From Timema cristinae (lineage: Eukaryota; Arthropoda; Insecta; Phasmatodea; Timematidae): a stretch of DNA of 64,000 nt. The translations under genes were made by a program, and so were the position numbers. The notes beneath the pieces were generated by a model. That model had not been told where the DNA came from. It worked only from the letters and a program-made list of their open reading frames with translations, and ran no database searches. Below, one piece after another: positions 57,410-64,000 of this stretch. Numbering within the stretch: position 1 is the first letter of the stretch; each line of letters opens with the position of its first letter. The stretch is taken from contig JBCFYV010000012.1 of assembly GCA_039000515.1 (NCBI GenBank), positions 1,253,433 through 1,317,432 on the forward strand. The letters run 5' to 3'.

Positions 57410-59010
57410 CCATGGTAAAAATTGTGGGATTATTTGCATTTGCTTAAGAAAATATTAAATATCCATCATGTTTCTGTTATATTATTTTTAACGGAGTATC
57501 TATTTATCAATATTAGGTATGTCATCGTCACTTTCTATACAACTCAAAATTCTTCATTTTCTATTGAATTAATCTCACAACTATCATCTTCTTCAGAACT
57601 TTGGAATTCTGAATAGGTACATTCAACATCAGAATACTTAATAATGTTATCATTTGAGTAAGGAGGGAGTTCTACCACACCGGACGTGTACTTCGTATCA
57701 CGCATGTCTTCTCTGTAATAGAAAATATATTAAGGCCTAAATTATAATTTCAAAGTGTATATTATTTATTCTAATAAAGAACAGGCAAATAATGATTTTT
57801 CAATAAGATAAAGATAGTAATTATTATAAATATATAATTGTAATTTTATATATATAGAGAGAGAGAGAAATTGAACAAAACTGATGATTAGTGTTCATTT
57901 GTGCAAATCATTTGACATATAATAATATATTATTTCAAAATAAGTAAATATTATATAATTTAAACTTCGATAAGGACTTAAATTGGTTGGTGAATCAGGC
58001 CAAAAATATGTATTCAAAAAATTACTAGGAACTTGCGGCAATAAACTAGAGTTTACAAAAAAAAAGGTGGATTTATTAATAATTTACCTAGACAAATAAA
58101 AAATATATATAATTTTTACATATTTTTAGGTGGCTTTCCAGATGTGTTCTCTTTCAATAGTTTTCCCATCCACTCTCCAAGTAAATAGGGTGCATTTACT
58201 ATACAATTGTGTTTCCTTCTCCTTGCACCCTAGAATAACTCAAACCTCAAAACCTAATCACTAAATAGTTCAAAGTACCTAAAAACATTGGAGAGTGATT
58301 ATATATAAGTTACCTCTTATTTTTATACGAATGCTTTAGTTATTTTGATTAAATTAATTCAAATAAAAATCGTTCTCTCTCACACACACATGATTTTTTT
58401 ATGAGTCATATGTAATAAAAGACATTCCTTTGTGAATGAAATAATTATTTTATTACATTATTTATTTGCAAAAAAAATAATAAAAAAATTGTAGAAAGAC
58501 TGTTGTTACAATAGTAAATAGCGGTTTTTCATTTAAAGTAAATTCAAAGTGCTCACACTCTTGCAAATGCAAACATCAATTACTACTATAATATCATACT
58601 TGGGCCTAAAATTACTCTCTAAGCGAGTTAAAAATGAATAAATAATTAACACTATAACTTCCTATATTGTTTAGGTGCCCAACAGAATATCTTACTAATT
58701 GGCACATCATAGACTACTTCTATAGGAACTACAACTTTTAACTTGACCTGATTATACCCTTATAAGTGGGATTAACAGAAATTCTAAATATTTAAATAGA
58801 ACAGTTTCCAAAATTTAAGCCATATAAATTGCTGGAAAAATTGCCAGCTTAAACATTGATTATGGCATTCACACAATTTTTAAGGCTATAAAAAATCTAT
58901 TTCTTATCAAGCATATTTTCAAGAGGCCACTCATTTAATAGTTTTACAGCTGTAGGAGAGAACGTAAGAACATACAGGCTATAAAAGTGATATAATTATA
59001 GTATCATAGG
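57410..59010. other. AT-rich intergenic, no gene seen
   Basis: Contains a TATATA/(GA)n run near 57848-57868. Otherwise AT-rich with chance ORFs only. Confidence 0.45.
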
Positions 59011-59011
59011 C

Positions 59012-59100
59012 CGACACGTTAGCTCAGTCGCTAGTGGGATGGTCTACAGTGCAAAGGGTTTTGGGTTCTATTTCTGGTAGGGGCGTGGTATTTATTATTT
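59012..59100 (+). mobile_element. tRNA-derived SINE remnant
   Basis: A box A-like GTTAGCTCAGTCGCTAGTGG and a degraded box B (GGGTTCTATTTC) are spaced as in a tRNA. The arms do not pair well, so a functional tRNA gene is unlikely. Confidence 0.4.
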
Positions 59101-59109
59101 GATCAATTC

Positions 59110-61865
59110 TCGGCCTTCTTCTGGATGTTGTATATGTCTTAGAATTCAATAATTCTATTTAACTGTGGAAACTTGCCGTGTTCGTAAAATTATCAAATAT
59201 TTGAACAATATAATCAATTTAATTGTAACCACTTGACTTTTGGGTTTGCTACTTAAGGTAAAGTGCATAATATATATACACACATATAAATGCTATAATA
59301 GTCACCATTTATGCACACATTATATTTACCTATAGCCTAGGCTTAACTAATTTGAAGAAAATCGCCAATATGATTTAAAATGTAGATAATCACAAAATTG
59401 TAATGCTATAAAAATGTAATTAATCAATAAAATTTATCATGCAGATAATCTCATATGAACCAAGATCTAAGTCTGACTGACAGTATAAATATTCTACCTC
59501 TAATTAAAATATAAATACATATAAAAACATAGATAATTTAATTGAAGATAATAATTGCAGTTTTTACTAAATTGAAGATCGTGAAATTATTTTTTCCATA
59601 AGCATATTAATGTATTCAGAGTAATAAGTTTTGCCAATTTAAGTTATATAAAATAATGCCCTTTTCTGCATTAATAATGACTAAACTAGTTAAAATATCT
59701 AAGAAATTAAAACACTATAAACTGCCTAAATTGCTATTTTTTTTCATGAAAAATATTCTTAATACAATGGCTGTAAAGTGTTAAGTATTTATTTCATTAT
59801 TTCTATATGCCATGTGACGAAACCTTGAGTGATCGCTTACACCCATTTATTGTTTACTAGATTGTATATTCTGTGTTACTGTTCTGGAAACCCCTAACAT
59901 ATAAAACAAACATAAAGCCTATATGTTCATTCTCAGTTTCAAAGCTTGACGTTTTCCAGGTTGTGATGGAAGGAACAATTGTTTATTATTTTAATAATTA
60001 TATATAGTTTCCTTACAGTTCACAGAGATCACAAATAAAACACAAATCTATAAATTATTACAACATGTTTCAATAAGACCCGCAATGATATAAGATCAAT
60101 ATCACTAAAATATGAGGCTAACTATTTCAAGAAACAGCCTGTGAATGATCGTTCAAACAGAAATCTCGAATGAATCTCGCAAGGACTGCAGATTACTTGT
60201 GTGTCTGTGATAATACAGCTGGAGTAACTCCTGTGGAGGGGGCTACAACCCGTTCTTGTCGAACTAAGCTACACTTCCCTACAAAGTTTTGATCCCGAGA
60301 GCCAACTTGGAATTTCAGTGCATATTTTTATGTCATACGCAAATCAAGTTATTCAGTAAAACTTTGCATATTTGAATCTGATTTTTTTTTAATCTTAAGT
60401 ATACACATCTATAAATCACATGAATACTAATATTTATAGATGAATTAGTATTAATAAACAATTGTTGAATTGTGTTGAGATTTTAAGGGAACTTTAAATA
60501 TATTTATATAGAGTATGCTTATACCTACGGTAAAATCCCAGCTTTATCGAATAAGTATAGTATTAAAGATACTAAATTTCAATTTTCAAAATTTTATTTT
60601 AAAAAGTGTAGCCTAAAACTAGCTTTGGAAAACGTAAAAATTGAAGTTTCTTACCCTCATAGCTCTTGAATAAAAATAGATAAAAATACATTCTTGGTGT
60701 GTAACATTTCATAGAAGAAAACGCTTTTGAATGGTGAAAAAAAAAAAAATCTGTACATATGGCTTTAATAGGTATTTACAAGCTTAAAGTTTTCAAATAG
60801 AGCAAATATATTATTAAAAACTAATTTGAAAACTAATAAGAGTGCATTGTTTACCTCTCTTATCACGTACAAAAAGAAATGATTGCTTTTACATGATTAA
60901 ATAAGTTATACCTGATGAAGGATAGGGAAGGAAAATGCATCACAGAAATATATAAGTTTAACAAATAAATTTATTAAAAAGTAAACAATAAGATATATAA
61001 CTACAGATGAGTGACAAGATTTAAATTAAATTGTTTAATGATAACTGTATTCCGTTATCGAGGTAGAAAAGATAAAGTTGGACGAATAGGTATTATTACT
61101 TTGTCCACAAGGAACCAACAGTAGTTAGATCAAACATTTAGTTTAGTTAATTAACTCTAGAAATAGGGATTAGTTGGAATCATCTGCCACAACTCGGCAA
61201 CAGTAAAAAAGGGGAATTATGTTTTAGGCAATATAAAAAAAGGACAATCTAGCAAGACTAATACCTGAGAGGTTTAATCATAGATAATAGTGAAACATAG
61301 CATTAAATCCTATATTTTTAGACTTACCAAAAAGGATATAATTTAAGCTAACTAGCTTGTATTAACCATCATGGAGAACTACAAAAAAAACCTAAGAAAA
61401 ATATCCTATAAGAGGAACTTCCATTTTACAAATAATAGATGGCTAACAATCAGGAACTACACAGTATTTTACTATGGCCGGTCGTTTCCTAATGAGTACT
61501 GCCAGAACAATCAATAGTAAATGTATAGATACATCCATTACTAGGGCATACAATAGCTAGTACAAACCTTATTTGAACCTGAAGGAGGCCAAAAGAAAGC
61601 ATTATCCTCTATCTAGTAGTGCTCCCTCAGGTTGTTCACCGTAAATAGCTACAAAACAAGGGTGCAATCATGACTGCAGCCAGTCACTGACCTAACTAGG
61701 TCCAACAACAAAATGTTGGATCTGGTTCTTGCCATAAAGAGATTCAAAACGAGATCATACCGTTCAGGGTGTCATAAAAATATAACAATGTCTTAAAGAC
61801 TTAGAAAAGGAGATCAAATTCACAGACTCAGTATACATATATAGAGTATAGCATCCTCATATTTA
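59110..61865. other. AT-rich intergenic, no gene seen
   Basis: No tandem repeats, domains or SINEs recognised. Confidence 0.45.
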
Positions 61866-61867
61866 AA

Positions 61868-62065
61868 CTATGTCTGATGAACATAGAAAATAATGTTAGA
61901 CATCGTGACTAAAGAAACCATGCCTGATGGACATAGAAAATGACTCAGACACTCTAACACAATACACTGTCTGGTGGACATAGAAGGTAAAGCAAGACAT
62001 TCTAATATATGAAACTATGTCTGAGAGACATAGATAGCAACGTCAGACATTCTGACATACATGAT
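61868..62065. repeat. ~49-bp tandem repeat, four copies
   Basis: Units are marked by GACATAG or AACATAG at 61880, 61930, 61977 and 62027, each with CTGATGGACATAGAAA-like sequence and CAGACATTCT. Moderately diverged. A poly-G run lies at about 62129-62139. Confidence 0.75.
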
Positions 62066-62229
62066 ACTCAATATTTCTCAGAAGAGGCTTCCTCTGTTAC
62101 ACAGCAGTGAGACAGACGCGGGGAGGGGGGGGGGGGGTTGCGAAATAAGTACACTTTCTCACTGTCCTGTCAGCAGGAGTGGCAAGCTGAGACCATAATC
62201 TTTCTTTCCTTTGACGTGTGCCCTTCGAT

Positions 62230-63590
62230 CAAGACATAAAAATGCTCACGATACCAAAATGGTCCGCTGGGGCAATGTTCCTCGAAGCATTAATTCAGAG
62301 TAAGTCACCCCCTGCCACATCTTATTGGAATAGATTAGTACTTATTATCTTGTTTTAATTGTATTTTTGGAATTTTGATTGTAGATGTCATATTATATAA
62401 ATGATATGCTACAAGAGGTGTACATATTGGTTTGGGCTAAGAGATCAATAACTTACTTATGTATTGTTTCGCAGATGTCTGTCCCACATCAAGTTTTTAT
62501 GTGTTAACTAGATAAATATTCAACTTCAACTTTTAATAAACTACAATTGCTTATTATAATGAGTAAATTTTAAACTTAGGTACGACACTTTCACACAAAC
62601 TTTTGCATATTGTGTATTATGACTTTGAAGATAATTTAAAGAAAAACCGGTTTTGAGTAAACTACCATTAGGTAATATTACTTCACAGAAACAAACACAT
62701 CACCTTGTTTAACACAATAATCACTCTTCATATATACATTTTAAACCCAACTGTTGACATATATTTAAGAGAATTGATTTTTTGTAAACTACCTTAAAAT
62801 TATGTGTTATTTGTAAGAATAAAAATGTTTTCTTATTTATCATGTAAAACTATTCTCATTTTTAATTCAATCTTCTAGCTCAATTTCCAAAAGATTCAAA
62901 TTTGCAATAAATATACATTGTTATTGATAATGTAAAATAATACCTTGATACCAATTTTGAAACAAATTGATAAAACAATTTTTTAAATATTCAAATTAAA
63001 AAAAGTCACCAGTAAAATACCAAAACATATCTCCCCCCAAAACAAGTAAATACTGTTATTTGTCATGTCAAATCTTCCCAAGATACCCATTTTGAACCAA
63101 ATCATTAGAGTCATTTCAAAATAAATTTTTGAAAAATCAGTCATCAGTAAACTACCCTTCAAAGAATTTTTTCCCAAAAACCAATTATATAGTGCTATTT
63201 GGAATGTCAAATAAACCCTAGATATGCATTTTAAACAAAATCGTTAGAGTAATTTTTGAAAAGTTTGGAACTAAAAAAAATAGTTAAACAATTATTCATC
63301 AGTAAACTACCCTAAATTGAAGGGCTAAGGTAGAAAATAAATATCAAGTGTGAACACAATTCATCAAATTATTTTGGATCTTCGACCAGGGGTGGACAGA
63401 GAGAATTGTAAAATCCAAGTTTTTGGGTTTGTGTTCACATAAAACGTAAAGATGTCATGATCTTGAGATAGTTTTTTGCGAGGTTTTTTATGCTATCACA
63501 ATACTCTATATTTGTATGGGAAAGTAAAAAACCAACATAGAATATATCAAACAAAATACACTAGACTTTTCAAATTTATTTATTAGATGT
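62230..63590. other. AT-rich, no gene; loose repeat of GTAAACTACC motifs
   Basis: The phrase AGTAAACTACC recurs near 62658, 63148 and 63302 with similar surroundings (ATTTTGAAYSAAATYRTTAGAGT), suggesting an old ~150-500-bp dispersed or tandem repeat. No coding frame. Confidence 0.4.
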
Positions 63591-63604
63591 ATACAACAAT
63601 ACAA

Positions 63605-64000
63605 TTTTAGCAAGCTATGCTCAATATGTTTATGTCGTCGTCGTCATCATGAACTGTTTCAAGCCTGTGGCCGGGTCCATTTAGTAAAATGCCCTCATCT
63701 CCTTCTGTCCTTCCATCAATCTTCCTCCTGTACTCTCTTCCACTCTCCTCCTCTCACTTGCACACTTGCTATCTGTTCCTTCCATCTTACTTGGTCTTCC
63801 TTGTGGTCGCTTTCCCACATACTTCATATCCATTCATCTTCTTGGAATCCTCTCCCCTTCCATCCTCATTAAGTGTCCATAACATCTCACCCTTGCTTCC
63901 TCAACTACCTCATGAACCCCAACTCTAGACCTTACATTGTTATTCCTAATCCTATCTCTTCTGGTGGTGATCCTCAAAAACTTCATTCCCATGGCCTCCA
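63605..64000 (-). pseudogene. LINE ORF2 C-terminus and 3' end
   Basis: The minus strand, entering from beyond the window, encodes MGMKFLRITTRRDRIRNNNV, then VRCYGHLMRMEGERIPRR, a TGA, MDMKYVGKRPQGRP, and a frame running to a stop near 63690. The R-x-x-x-W/Y-G-H-L-x-R-M...GKRPxGRP order is the usual C-terminal tail of a non-LTR ORF2. It is followed by (GAC)n at about 63634-63648. The in-frame stop shows it is dead. Better preserved than the 52.4-kb fragment. Confidence 0.75.

Overview
The window is eukaryotic nuclear DNA, AT-rich and dominated by repeats. It most likely comes from an arthropod, probably an insect. The evidence is spliced genes with short GT-AG introns, TATA promoters, tRNA-derived SINEs, LINE and Ty3/Gypsy fragments, tandem satellites, and one recognisable cellular gene: a Pipsqueak-domain (distal antenna type) transcription factor at 36.8-37.6 kb. 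Species cannot be assigned from the sequence. A run of 100 N (28915-29014) marks an assembly gap. Several frameshifts and single-base deletions look like uncorrected long-read errors, so some broken genes may be assembly effects.

Layout. 1-12.83 kb is a giant near-perfect palindrome with arms of about 6.4 kb and a 46-bp spacer. The left arm runs off the window start, and the inner breakpoint lies inside a SINE. Each arm carries a 131-bp tandem array. Just outside the right arm is a dense cluster of CRE-like TGACGTCA motifs (12.4-13.2 kb). 14.48-17.79 kb and 54.11-57.40 kb are two copies of one 3.3-kb element whose ends are inverted arrays of a ~140-bp unit (a foldback-like structure).

17.9-28.15 kb is the most unusual part. 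Two arrays of one repeat family (TGGCGCCA palindromes, plus TGACGTCA in the second array) lie in the same orientation on either side of a 9-kb interval. The interval holds at least four small decayed genes, two of them behind good TATA boxes. They are a small V-F-L-P protein, a proline-rich multi-domain protein, a degenerate C2H2 zinc-finger protein and a spliced acidic protein with only phase-1 introns. It looks like a decayed multigene mobile element or endogenous virus-like locus, but no hallmark polymerase, integrase or capsid gene was recognised.

31.1-34.57 kb is a 41-bp satellite with about 84 monomers and, in part, a 14-monomer higher-order repeat. 36.2-37.9 kb holds the distal-antenna-like gene with a GC-rich promoter; its reading frame shifts once between the Psq domain and the conserved C-terminus.

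The remaining 38-64 kb is mostly AT-rich DNA without visible genes. It carries LINE fragments (39.3-41.1, 51.4-52.3, 52.4-52.6, 63.6-64.0 kb), a Ty3/Gypsy integrase fragment (45.7-46.6 kb), a 1-kb hairpin transposon inside a LINE (39.65-40.68 kb), minisatellites and SINEs. Two SINE types with different tRNA-like heads share the same 3' tail.
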